Shown piece by piece: positions 12,322 to 22,029 of a stretch of 64,000 nucleotides of DNA. The notes under the pieces were generated by a model. That model had not been told where the DNA came from, did no database searches, and worked only from the letters and a program-made list of their open reading frames with translations. Each line of letters begins with the position of its first letter. Position 1 is the stretch's first letter. The DNA lies in the NCBI GenBank assembly GCA_028023455.1, contig JAQFVV010006833.1, positions 181,857-245,856 on the forward strand. Reading direction: 5' to 3'. Source of the DNA: Epiperipatus broadwayi. Taxonomy: Eukaryota > Onychophora > Udeonychophora > Euonychophora > Peripatidae. A program made the translations under genes and the position numbers.

Positions 12322-12519
12322 CTAACTTAGTGATGTGGGATTCAAAATAATAAACTGTATATATATATATATATCATTGCAACTAATTTTGTAAATATGG
12401 AAGGCCTGGTCCGGAGGCAAGTGTTTTAGTACTGTTATTAAATGATTTAGATTGGGAGGGATTCTAAAGTTAATATTGACTCCCACCTCACATAAATTAG
12501 CCAGTTTCAAGTGTTTCAT
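12322..12519 (-). pseudogene. PLE linker fragment (left copy)
   Basis: The frame contains INFRIPPNLNHL and HIYKISCND, the region between the PLE reverse-transcriptase thumb and the GIY-YIG domain. A TA microsatellite (12361-12372) lies in the same frame. The rest of the polyprotein upstream is absent because the inverted partner begins there. Confidence 0.6.
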
Positions 12520-12569
12520 TCACAGAAACCAAAAGCTTTGAACATTTGAGGTAGACAGGAAAAAGAACA

Positions 12570-12824
12570 TTGAAAATTATACCAGGCTTAGTCAATGTAG
12601 GTTATAATCAAAATTGCTCAATAAGATCTCTCAAAATTTTACGTGGTGTGTCACAAAGATTAAAGACAATTTGCTCCAAATCATTTAATGTTAGGTTCAG
12701 AAGCCCTCCCAATCTAAGTAAGTTATTAAACAATACTAAAGATAAGTTGCACCGAACCAGACCCCCCCCAGATTATCTTCAAAATCAGTTGCAACGAACC
12801 CACTTGCAATGTAATTTATTATAG
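12570..12824 (+). pseudogene. PLE linker fragment (right copy)
   Basis: It contains NVRFRSPPNLSKLLNNTKDK, the same linker motif as the minus-strand copy at 12322-12519 and the fragment at 35530-35600. An 8-base C-run sits at about 12768. It belongs to the right member of the inverted PLE pair. Confidence 0.65.
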
Positions 12825-13205
12825 TGAATCCTCCACCAACAGCATCATTAGGTTAGCACAAATATATATAGTCATGCAAACACAGACCTTGTGCTGAGTA
12901 CAATTATGAAAAATTTAAGGTGTGGTTTATCACTAACAACACCTACGCGATAAATAAAAAAGATTCATGTGTTACTTTATTACACAAGTGAAATATGCAA
13001 ATCTTTCAATTTAAATATTAATCACCTTTTATATTTTGGTACACTGTTTCCTCTCCCTCATTTATAAATTTGGCTTTATCTAGGGCTATGAATATGCCTG
13101 TTCGGTCGAAAACAGTGCCAAACTGTAGTGAATTTGTAGTATTTTTAATCTTTCTTTCATAATGAATTATGATCTGTATTGAAATAAACTCTATTTTCAC
13201 TAACA

Positions 13206-13384
13206 ATTAAATTTTTTTTATTAAATAGTTCAAAACAATCAATCAATAGCATATCTATTTCTGGGATAATTTATAAGATTCTTTATAATTGTCATAAAAT
13301 TTATATAAGTCAAAGTAAATTGTATCTTAATGAAAGAGATAAAATTGATAGGAGTAGAGTTAAAAATAGATATAACTCAGTTTT
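13206..13384 (+). pseudogene. GIY-YIG domain of right PLE, first part
   Basis: The plus-strand translation gives LLLFNSSKQSI, then a GIY-like IIYKIL and CHKIYISQ, then SRVKNRYNSVL, closely similar to the left copy at 11477-11776. It stops matching at 13384, at the end of ATATAACTCAGTTTT (13370-13384). The match resumes at 29355 with the same 15 bases, so one insertion separates the two halves. Confidence 0.75.
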
Positions 13385-13442
13385 AATTATAAATTTATTT
13401 AAATGCACATTATGTAAGTAATATTTACTAAGGCTTGTTGTA

Positions 13443-15264
13443 ATTAACTTACGAGAGAGTGCAAGTCTCTCAGCGCTTGTGATTATTAATAGCCAATCAG
13501 ATCGTAAATACTGGGACAACGATTTAACAAGAAAAGAGTGGTAACCACTCTTAACTTTACTTGTCTGTCTATATATCCAAGCCAGTCCAAAGTACTTATA
13601 TCTGAAAGTGTGAATATTAAATACCTTCACACACTACTCACTGACTTCAAATTACAAACATACAGCATGAAATCTTTAGATTCACTATGCAGTAGATTAT
13701 CGATGTTATAAATTGCAGAAATATATGTAAATAATATTTATTTTCAAAGCGCAAATGATTTGAAATTAACTTACGAGAGAGTGCAAGTCTCTCAGCGCTT
13801 GTGATTATTAATAGCCAATCAGATCGTAAATACTGGGACAACGATTTAACAAGAAAAGAGTGGTAACCACTCTTAACTTTACTTGTCTGTCTATATATCC
13901 AGGCCAGTCCAAAGTACTTATATCTGAAAGTGTGAATATTAAATACCTTCACACACTACTCACTGACTTCAAATTACAAACATACAGCATGAAATCTTTA
14001 GATTCACTATGCAGTAGATTATCGATGTTATAAATTGCAGAAATATATGTAAATAATATTTATTTTCAAAGCGCAAATGATTTGAAATTAACTTACGAGA
14101 GAGTGCAAGTCTCTCAGCGCTTGTGATTATTAATAGCCAATCAGATCGTAAATACTGGGACAACGATTTAACAAGAAAAGAGTGGTAACCACTCTTAACT
14201 TTACTTGTCTGTCTATATATCCAAGCCAGTCCAAAGTACTTATATCTGAAAGTGTGAATATTAAATACCTTCACACACTACTCACTGACTTCAAATTACA
14301 AACATACAGCATGAAATCTTTAGATTCACTATGCAGTAGATTATCGATGTTATAAATTGCAGAAATATATGTAAATAATATTTATTTTCAAAGCGCAAAT
14401 GATTTGAAATTAACTTACGAGAGAGTGCAAGTCTCTCAGCGCTTGTGATTATTAATAGCCAATCAGATCGTAAATACTGGGACAACGATTTAACAAGAAA
14501 AGAGTGGTAACCACTCTTAACTTTACTTGTCTGTCTATATATCCAAGCCAGTCCAAAGTACTTATATCTGAAAGTGTGAATATTAAATACCTTCACACAC
14601 TACTCACTGACTTCAAATTACAAACATACAGCATGAAATCTTTAGATTCACTATGCAGTAGATTATCGATGTTATAAATTGCAGAAATATATGTAAATAA
14701 TATTTATTTTCAAAGCGCAAATGATTTGAAATTAACTTACGAGAGTGCAAGTCTCTCAGCGCTTGTGATTATTAATAGCCAATCAGATCGTAAATACTGG
14801 GACAACGATTTAACAAGAAAAGAGTGGTAACCACTCTTAACTTTACTTGTCTGTCTATATATCAGCCAGTCCAAAGTACTTATATCTGAAAGTGTGAATA
14901 TTAAATACCTTCACACACTACTCACTGACTTCAAATTACAAACATACAGTATGAAATCTTTAGATTCACTATGCAGTAGATTATCGATGTTATAAATTGC
15001 AGAAATATATGTAAATAATATTTATTTTCAGCAAAATGATTTGAAATTAACTTACGAGAGTGCAAGTCTCTAGCGCTTGTGATTATTAATAGCCAATCAG
15101 GTCGTAAATACTGGGACAACGATTTAACAAGAAAAGAGTGGTAACCACTCTTAACTCTTATCTGTCTATATATCCAGTCAGTCCAAAGTACTTATATCTG
15201 AAAGTGTGAATATTAAATACCTTCACACACTACTCACTGACTTCAAATTACAAACATACAGCAT
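13443..15264 (-). repeat. 322-bp satellite, reversed array (about 5.7 units)
   Basis: Nearly identical units repeat every 322 bp (for example minus-strand landmarks at 13630, 13952, 14274 and 14596). Each unit holds the near-palindrome AAGAGTGGTTACCACTCTT and an inverted CCAAT-like box. Units between about 14720 and 15240 carry several small deletions, while the outer units are almost identical. A 101-codon open frame recurs in the units but also on both strands of a non-coding repeat, so I do not call it a gene. The array starts right after TAAGGCTTGTTGTA (13429-13442). Confidence 0.95.
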
Positions 15265-16077
15265 ATAACATCGATAATCTACTGCATAGTGAATCTAAAG
15301 ATTTCATGCTGTATGTTTGTAATTTGAAGTCAGTGAGTAGTGTGTGAAGGTATTTAATATTCACACTTTCAGATATAAGTACTTTGGACTGGCTTGGATA
15401 TATAGACAGACAAGTAAAGTTAAGAGTGGTTACCACTCTTTTCTTGTTAAATCGTTGTCCCAGTATTTACGATCTGATTGGCTATTAATAATCACAAGCG
15501 CTGAGAGACTTGCACTCTCTCGTAAGTTAATTTCAAATCATTTGCGCTTTGAAACTAAATATTATTTACATATATTTCTGCAATTTATAACATCGATAAT
15601 CTACTGCATAGTGAATCTAAAGATTTCATGCTGTATGTTTGTAATTTGAAGTCAGTGAGTAGTGTGTGAAGGTATTTAATATTCACACTTTCAGATATAA
15701 GTACTTTGGACTGGCTTGGATATATAGACAGACAAGTAAAGTTAAGAGTGGTTACCACTCTTTTCTTGTTAAATCGTTGTCCCAGTATTTACGATCTGAT
15801 TGGCTATTAATAGTCACAAGCGCTGAGAGACTTGCACTCTCTCGTAAGTTAATTTCAAATCATTTGCGCTTTGAAAATAAATATTATTTACATATATTTC
15901 TGCAATTTATAACATCGATAATCTACTGCATAGTGAATCTAAAGATTTCATGCTGTATGTTTGTAATTTGAAGTCAGTGAGTAGTGTGTGAAGGTATTTA
16001 ATATTCACACTTTCAGATATAAGTACTTTGGACTGGCTTGGATATATAGACAGACAAGTAAAGTTAAGAGTGGTTAC
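15265..16077 (+). repeat. 322-bp satellite, forward array, first part (about 2.5 units)
   Basis: The orientation flips at about 15264/15265, where a unit is cut after ACATACAGCAT and joins the forward unit at ATAACATCG. Forward landmarks recur at 15344 and 15666 (322 bp apart). The last unit is cut by Gypsy-B after TTAC (16074-16077) in the centre of its palindrome. Confidence 0.95.
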
Positions 16078-16670
16078 TGAAGCAATGGATCTGAAGCCCG
16101 ATCCATGCTTCACATCTTCCTATAAACTTAATTAGTATTGTAGACCTGAATTAAGTTTATAGTTCAATATCAGCAGGGTTTTGCATTAGAGTTAAAAATA
16201 ATTATGCTTATCAAATGTGTATTACATTTAAATATTTTGTTTTAAATAAATTTCATTCTATTAATAAAAATTGCTTAACCTATTAGTCAAACATATATAT
16301 ACATCTAGCGTATATATATGAGTTAATGCAAAATTCTGCTGAAATAAAATGCTTATTCTACTATAAAAAAATAATAATATATTGTTGTTAAAATTTTGTT
16401 AAAATATTTAGTATGATTTGATTTTGAGATAAGCCTGCCAACATTTTCTAAAAGAATGTATAGTTTTAATTAGTGAGCCATTCAAGTGTAATTAAAGATG
16501 GCCTTCTCTTTCTTTCTTTTAATTAAGAGAATTCAAACTTTGAAGTAAGAAAGTTAGAGTAAAAAAGTTAAAGTTATTTTTAGAAAGTGTTGCTTTGAAA
16601 CAAAGGAGCATGGGGAGGCTTATCAAGATCTCAGATCATACAAACAATAGAAGGTAGCTGACAGAGAGGG

Positions 16671-16678
16671 TATAAATA
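16671..16678 (+). promoter_or_regulatory. TATA box of Gypsy-B 5' LTR
   Basis: TATAAATA preceded by a purine-rich GACAGAGAGGG, conserved in the 3' LTR at 25957. It probably drives the genomic transcript, with R starting near 16700. Confidence 0.6.
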
Positions 16679-16955
16679 GAAGGGAGAACAAAAGATTGAT
16701 TATTCAGATTTTTCCTTTTGAAGGATTCAGTTGATTCTGATTTTCCTTGTGAAGGTGATTCTTTCAGAGTTCGCTATTGCAAGATTGATTCAGATTTTGC
16801 TATTGCAAGGTGCATTCAGATTTCTCTTAGGAGAACTCTGTCAGATTTTGTTCGTGATTTTATTCCCAAAAGTCTACAACTGTTGTCTACAAATCATGAA
16901 GAAGTTTGAACCTGCTCAAGCTAAAAATCATATAAGTTTGATAGATTCTACTATG

Positions 16956-16993
16956 CTCGGCTAGGCAAATAAATAGCTTTGCCTATCGCCGAG
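16956..16993 (+). promoter_or_regulatory. Poly(A)-signal hairpin in Gypsy-B 5' LTR
   Basis: CTCGGC and AGGCAAA pair with TTTGCCT and GCCGAG, a 13-bp stem with a small asymmetric bulge. AATAAA (16968-16973) spans the loop. The arrangement recalls the poly(A) hairpin of some retroviral R regions. Confidence 0.65.
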
Positions 16994-18060
16994 GTTCCGG
17001 AATACCATTCAAAATGCCTTAATATCCACTCAATAGTCATCTGAACTCTGTGCCGTGTCTGGAGAACTTTTCCTGAAACCATACTACATATTTTCATTGT
17101 CCGGACAACTACATCTCGACGGTCGGATCAAGCCACGTACGCCGTAGGGAACATGACCAAGGAAAAGGGACGGTAATCGTATCTCCTCTATTGAACTATT
17201 TCTTATGCTACCTTTTGTTCATTTTTTTTCTAATTGCTTCAGTGAATTTATATGTATTTGCTATGTAACCATTTTTATTAGACTAACCTTAAATATATAT
17301 TGTGTGATCATCTATCTATATGTAACCTTTTTCCCTTCGCTATTCTTCCTTACTAACCAGTGTAAATATTTAGTATTCCATTGCGGTTAAGTATAATAGC
17401 TAATTTTTGTTCATTTAAAATCTCGTTCCAGTTTTATTTGTTTGTTAATTAAATACGAGTCAGTTTTTTTTGTGTGCCAACTTTATCTTTTTTTTTAATA
17501 ATTATTTTAAAAAAAATCGAAGATCGGGTTGACAAATTTTGATAAAATTGGGAAGAAAAGATTTAGACCGCAAACCTATTAATCCGTTTTTGTTGTCTGA
17601 TTATTTTGTTTCATTAATTTAGAGGAATAGCGGAGGCCATTAAATCATTATTCTTATTTTAAAGCCATTAATTAAACATATTATTTAACTATCAAAAGCT
17701 TGAGTTTCCTAATTTTATTATAATGCTTTATTTTACTTTTCAATGATCCAGGCACGCAAAACACATGTTTCTTAGTACTTTTATTGCACATTTAACTATT
17801 TAGCTCTTTATGTGTTTCCAGTCCATGTCTCTACCGCTGTGCTAAGCTTGGCCGGTTGAAAAATAATTTATGCATGGCTCAGATAGTGTTGTTTGTTCGT
17901 GATCAGGCCTCGAGAATAGGCGAATGGGCAGAGGTCATAGTATTCTTGATTAATATCTCGCGTATGGTTGGCCTTGAGGTACTTTCGCCTAGTATTCGAA
18001 CTGGGTTAAATCAACATACATCATCTGACTGTCACAGTAAATTTTTTTTTTCCGTAATTC

Positions 18061-18078
18061 TGTCGACCAACGTGGGCC
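18061..18078 (+). promoter_or_regulatory. Putative primer-binding site, copy 1
   Basis: TGTCGACCAACGTGGGCC matches 15 of 18 positions of the lysine-tRNA(1,2) primer site used by several retroelements (TGGCGCCCAACGTGGGGC). It lies 24 bases after the LTR, further than usual, so assignment is tentative. Confidence 0.45.
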
Positions 18079-18161
18079 GAATTTCATTTTTTATGGGAAG
18101 AATAGGAATAGGGCATTTGAAAATATAGGTAGACGTATAAAAAATTTTTTTTTCCACATTC

Positions 18162-18179
18162 TGGCGTCCATCGTGTGGC
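18162..18179 (+). promoter_or_regulatory. Primer-binding-site-like sequence, copy 2
   Basis: TGGCGTCCATCGTGTGGC also matches the lysine-tRNA primer site at 15 of 18 positions, 101 bases downstream of copy 1 and in the same T-tract context. Which copy, if either, primes cannot be told from sequence. Confidence 0.4.
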
Positions 18180-19352
18180 TATTCGAAATTTTCCACAACC
18201 TGTAGGCAGCGTTTATGTTTTAAATAATAGTATTATGTAGAATTTTTTTTGTTATCGGATTTGTACGCATATATATAGTGATTGTTTTAGATAACACGAA
18301 ATAATTGTTAGTTATACGTAATATTTTTTGCTTCGAGTTTGTCGCCATGGGACGAATGTCATTTTTTTTAAATTAAAAATAAGTACCCTGAGAAGTTTGT
18401 TTTAGTTTAATACATTTATATAAAAAAAAAATATATATATAATTTTTTTCTGAGTCTTGTTTCCTAATGTGAGCAAATGTCATTTTTTAAAAAAATTAAT
18501 TAAAAAGTTAAAGGTGTCATAAAGTAAAATTTTTTTTCCGAGTTTGGTATATATATGAAATGAATGTTTTACATTTAGAAAAGTTAACACTCCGTTAGTT
18601 TTTTTTATATATATCGAATATATATATGAATGAGAATAAATATCAGAGTTATAGCAAGATTTTTTTTTCCGAATGAGTAGTTTTGTCGATGGCCAGTTGC
18701 CGTATTGTTGTTTTTCGTATAAAGTAGATAGCTTCGATGAGGCGGAAGTGTCAAATATATACCCACCCGCCCTCTCTTAAATTAGCTTTCGTACTTTAGA
18801 TTATTTTTAGTATTGCTCAAATATGAGAAGTTTTGATGTAATAATGTTTTTTTTTTTCGAAATATAGTGTATATTCGGTTGTGTTAATATTGTAGTAAAA
18901 AAAAAAGTACAATTAGATAATAGAATTTTTTTCTCCGTTTGTATAAATTTTTGTAAAGATCTTAGATAACATTTTTTCCGTTAATTGAAACTTTTTTTTT
19001 GAAGATCAAAAAGTTTTGATAAGTTCAAATTAACACGTGTCAACGTATGGTGTTAGCAAATATTTTTTTTCACTTTCTCTGCGTTTCGTTTCTTTATATT
19101 GAATAATTGTAATCATGTAAATTTTTTTTTCCCTTTTTAAAGATTTTGAAATTACGTTTCCTCGCAAACATATATAAATTAAGTTTTGTTTCAATACTAG
19201 CAAATTTAATTTTATCTTATAAGAAAAGTAAATGCGTATGTTCGTTAATAAATATATATTAAAGATATATTTTTGTATAACATATATGTCAGCCATCCTT
19301 TAGTTAAGATTTTTTTTTCTCCATTTCGGATTATGCTATTGAATCATTTATT

Positions 19353-19463
19353 GAGTAACCGTTAGGTGAAGACCCTTTGAGTAACCGTTAGGTGAAGCCC
19401 TTGTTTTTTAGTAACCGTGTTTGGTGAAGACCCTTAGAGTAACCGTTTAGATGAAGACCCCTT
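19353..19463 (+). repeat. Four tandem copies of a 26-30 bp unit in the Gypsy-B leader
   Basis: Each copy carries GAGTAACCG or AGTAACCG followed by a GGTGAAGACCC-like string. Copies start near 19353, 19379, 19409 and 19437. Function unknown. Confidence 0.85.
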
Positions 19464-20910
19464 ACATTGTAGAGTTCTCGATTGCTGAGTAGCCTGAAAT
19501 AATAGGTCTATGTCTGCAATCATTGCTTCCTTGTCATAGTGGCGACCAGCATTTACTAGCCTGAAATAATAGGAGTATAGGAGTATGCGGTTTGCAATAT
19601 GACATCTTTCTAATAAATTCATGTACATGATAAAAGAAATATTTGTATAGGTATATCTGTTTGTATATTTATATGTAGTCATATATATGCTTATTTAATG
19701 ATGTACATATTCATATATATGGATGCATATGGTATACACTTCGTTATAGTTCGGTAAAACCCGTTTTTATATAAATGTTTTTTGAAACAGTTTTTGATCT
19801 CAATGCGTGATTCTGTAAAATTGCTTGATAATTGTTAATCTATTTCGGGTGTGACCAAAATGGTAGTTGGTTTCGATCCCAGGTTAATAATTCGGAGTGG
19901 CGGTTATCATGGGATTTTACTTTTATTTTAATTGTTTTTTGTATTAATATTTTGTTTTGTTAATCGTACTTTAGGCTGGTTAAATTTTTTTTTCTGTCTT
20001 GACCAAAATGGTAGCGTGGTTTCGAACCCAGGTCAGACAAATTACCGTACTTAGTTGTTATACATCTTAGATTTAAATAATATTGTGTCATTTAAAATAG
20101 CATTTACTTATTCATGCAGAGATTATTTTTTTCGTTCAGCAGAATCAAATTAAATTTTTTTTAAAGTGAACTGAAACGCAAAGTAAAATTTTAATTGCAT
20201 TGAAACTTTATAAACCCTTATAAATGTGTGCTTGGATCATTATCCATTAATATGTATATTTGATATGGCCATTGTCTTGTCGACTGGCGCCCTTCTCAAA
20301 TAAATTTGTCGGCAAGTGCAATCTCTCATATCGGATATCAAATAAACCAAACTATAGTAGTTGATCAAAATAACAATGTATGCTTAGTGAGCCAAAATAA
20401 TTTTTAAACATGACTTATGTATATTTTGCTCACATATTTCTTTATATATATATATATACTTGTATTAATGTAAATGCATTTTTTAGTTGTTTCAGGTGTC
20501 AGAGAAAGCCAGGTCAAGCTGTAAGTGTGTTATTTTTATTTATATTGGGACAAAATAGCAGTGATATTTTAATGAAATATAACAATAAATAAAGTGAGGA
20601 GACTAATATGTAGTATAAATATTAAAGACAGACACGGCAGGATTTTATATATATATATATTTTTCATGAACAAACAGACACATAGGCATAGGTTTAAGAT
20701 GGGACCTCGTGAGGTAGGCAAAGTTAATTTCTGAAAACATAAATAAAGAATTTAGAATACTGACTTATTTTTTAAAGAACTAAAATTTTTCTTCACATAC
20801 AGGATATAGCTCCTAGATACACGTAATACAATATACTTATATAGATTGTTATTAAAATATGTTTTAGAAATAAATTGTGATTTTGTGTAGCAAAATAGCC
20901 AATAAAAAAA

Positions 20911-22029
20911 ATGGACCAACAGAAGAAAGACGAACATGACAGCGATGAGGAGGTAGTGCTCAACCTTCCAAATACGGCAACGTGCAGTGACCAAAAATAC
21001 AATTTGGAAGATCTCGTCAAAGAAATGAGAGATGAAGAGGAAATGATGATGAAAATGTTGCAAGAATTTATGAATATCACATCGCAAAGATTGAACCATT
21101 TGGAGGAAAACACGGCGCTCCAGCAACAACATACCAGAACAAAAGTATTGCCAGATGAGGATACTCAGTTAAAATGGCAACAGAAACAAGATGATACACA
21201 ACTTAAATCATTGATAGATAATGAATTAGGAAAGGATATGCATGCCTTGGACGTGTCAGTCAAGCATCAAATACAGGAGGGAGAAGAAAATGGACAGATG
21301 AAGGTGGATAAAAAGGAAATGAACATTCATCAACAGATGAATCCAATCCAGGCGCAACAAGGCAACCAAATCCTTATGCCAATAATAATTAATCCGGTAA
21401 CATCTCCTGTGGCAAAATTCGTACATATACAATGTTTTAGAGGGGAACCGGGTGGAAACCCTAGACACCACCTAGACAGTCTCAAAATGTTTTTTCAATT
21501 TCAGAATATGACAGAACAAGAAAAAGTGGCGATCTCCAGTCATCATTTAAAAGAATCTGCCAGAGACTGGTGGAACACTCTATCTATACAACCACAAACA
21601 TTTATGGAATATGAGAATGCAATGATGTCAATGTATTGGAGTGCAGAGCGGCAGGAAGGTTTGATGTATTCCATAATGCATGAAAGATACCCAGCTAACC
21701 ATCAAGAGACTTATGCTCAGTTTTTTGTTAGGCAGGTAAATCGAATTAAAGCCCTAAGTGCATTCAATTATCCAGAAATGCAGATAGTAAGGATGATTAG
21801 GCACAACATGCCACTCTGGATAAGGAAAATATTAATAAGCAGTCAAGTGCAAGATATTGAAGGTACAACTCGTATACTAACGGCTATCGAATATGAATAT
21901 CTTGATGAAGACAGAAATGAAAAGGAGGTAAAATTTCAAAATAAATCTATTGCCAAACAAAAGAGTACAAACCTGTCAAGAGTAAAAAATAGAGAAGCTG
22001 GGCCACCCCATACAGCAATTGTACAGTAA
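20911..22029 (+). CDS. gag: Gypsy-B gag
   Basis: This 372-codon open frame precedes protease-pol. The N-terminal half is acidic and glutamine-rich with heptad-like stretches (for example LEDLVKEMRDEEEMMMKMLQ, about residues 31-50), likely coiled coil. The middle part (about residues 170-330) fits a gypsy capsid: FVHIQCFRGEPGGNPRHHLD, SARDWWNTL and YAQFFVRQVNRIKALS. It would form the particle that packages element RNA. No CCHC zinc knuckle is visible at the C-terminus, which is unusual for gypsy gag. The stop is at 22027-22029. pol lies in the -1 frame and opens at 21993, overlapping by 37 bases. Confidence 0.85.
   Translation: MDQQKKDEHDSDEEVVLNLPNTATCSDQKYNLEDLVKEMRDEEEMMMKMLQEFMNITSQRLNHLEENTALQQQHTRTKVLPDEDTQLKWQQKQDDTQLKSLIDNELGKDMHALDVSVKHQIQEGEENGQMKVDKKEMNIHQQMNPIQAQQGNQILMPIIINPVTSPVAKFVHIQCFRGEPGGNPRHHLDSLKMFFQFQNMTEQEKVAISSHHLKESARDWWNTLSIQPQTFMEYENAMMSMYWSAERQEGLMYSIMHERYPANHQETYAQFFVRQVNRIKALSAFNYPEMQIVRMIRHNMPLWIRKILISSQVQDIEGTTRILTAIEYEYLDEDRNEKEVKFQNKSIAKQKSTNLSRVKNREAGPPHTAIVQ

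Larger units (their letters stand above)
11860..13205. repeat. Inverted repeat at the centre of the PLE pair
   Basis: The minus-strand sequence of 12555 down to about 11860 aligns along its length with the plus strand from about 12565 to 13205. Shared pieces include CCTCCCAATCTAA, TTAGCACAA followed by a TA-run and TAGTCA, GCGATAAATAAAA, and GTATTTTTAATCTTTC. The symmetry centre is near 12560, so this is the junction of two head-to-head elements. Divergence between the arms shows that the pair is not very recent. Confidence 0.8.
16078..18036 (+). repeat. Gypsy-B 5' LTR
   Basis: 1959 bp, TG...CA ends, matching 25363-27322 with few differences. It contains a TATA box (16671), a hairpin carrying AATAAA (16956-16993) and a GC-richer R/U5-like part. 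Open frames such as 16718-16909 and 17856-18128 occur, several of them in both LTRs, but they have no recognised domain. Confidence 0.95.
18037..20910 (+). repeat. Gypsy-B leader with repeated T-tract modules
   Basis: This is 2.9 kb between the 5' LTR and gag. It contains more than ten T-runs of 7-12 bases, many followed by CCG or CTG and then a short conserved string. Four early modules (about 18041, 18143, 18320, 18440) share a primer-site-like sequence and often AATGTCATTTTT or AATTTCATTTTT. Later come four copies of a ~26-bp unit (19353-19463), two copies of GCCTGAAATAATAGG (about 19491, 19559) and two copies of GACCAAAATGGTAG (19853, 20001). No gene is seen. Confidence 0.7.

Noticed and set aside
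13443-13765. Hammerhead ribozyme in the 322-bp unit
   Set aside because: CTGA and GAAA strings exist but are never in the right order and spacing with pairable stems on either strand.
13443-15264. Regularly spaced repeats that might be taken for a CRISPR array
   Set aside because: The units are 322-bp contiguous repeats without unique spacers, in eukaryotic DNA.
16718-16964. Open frames inside the Gypsy-B LTRs (also 26002-26193)
   Set aside because: They arise from an internal GATTCAGATTTT-like repeat, overlap each other in different frames, and match nothing known.
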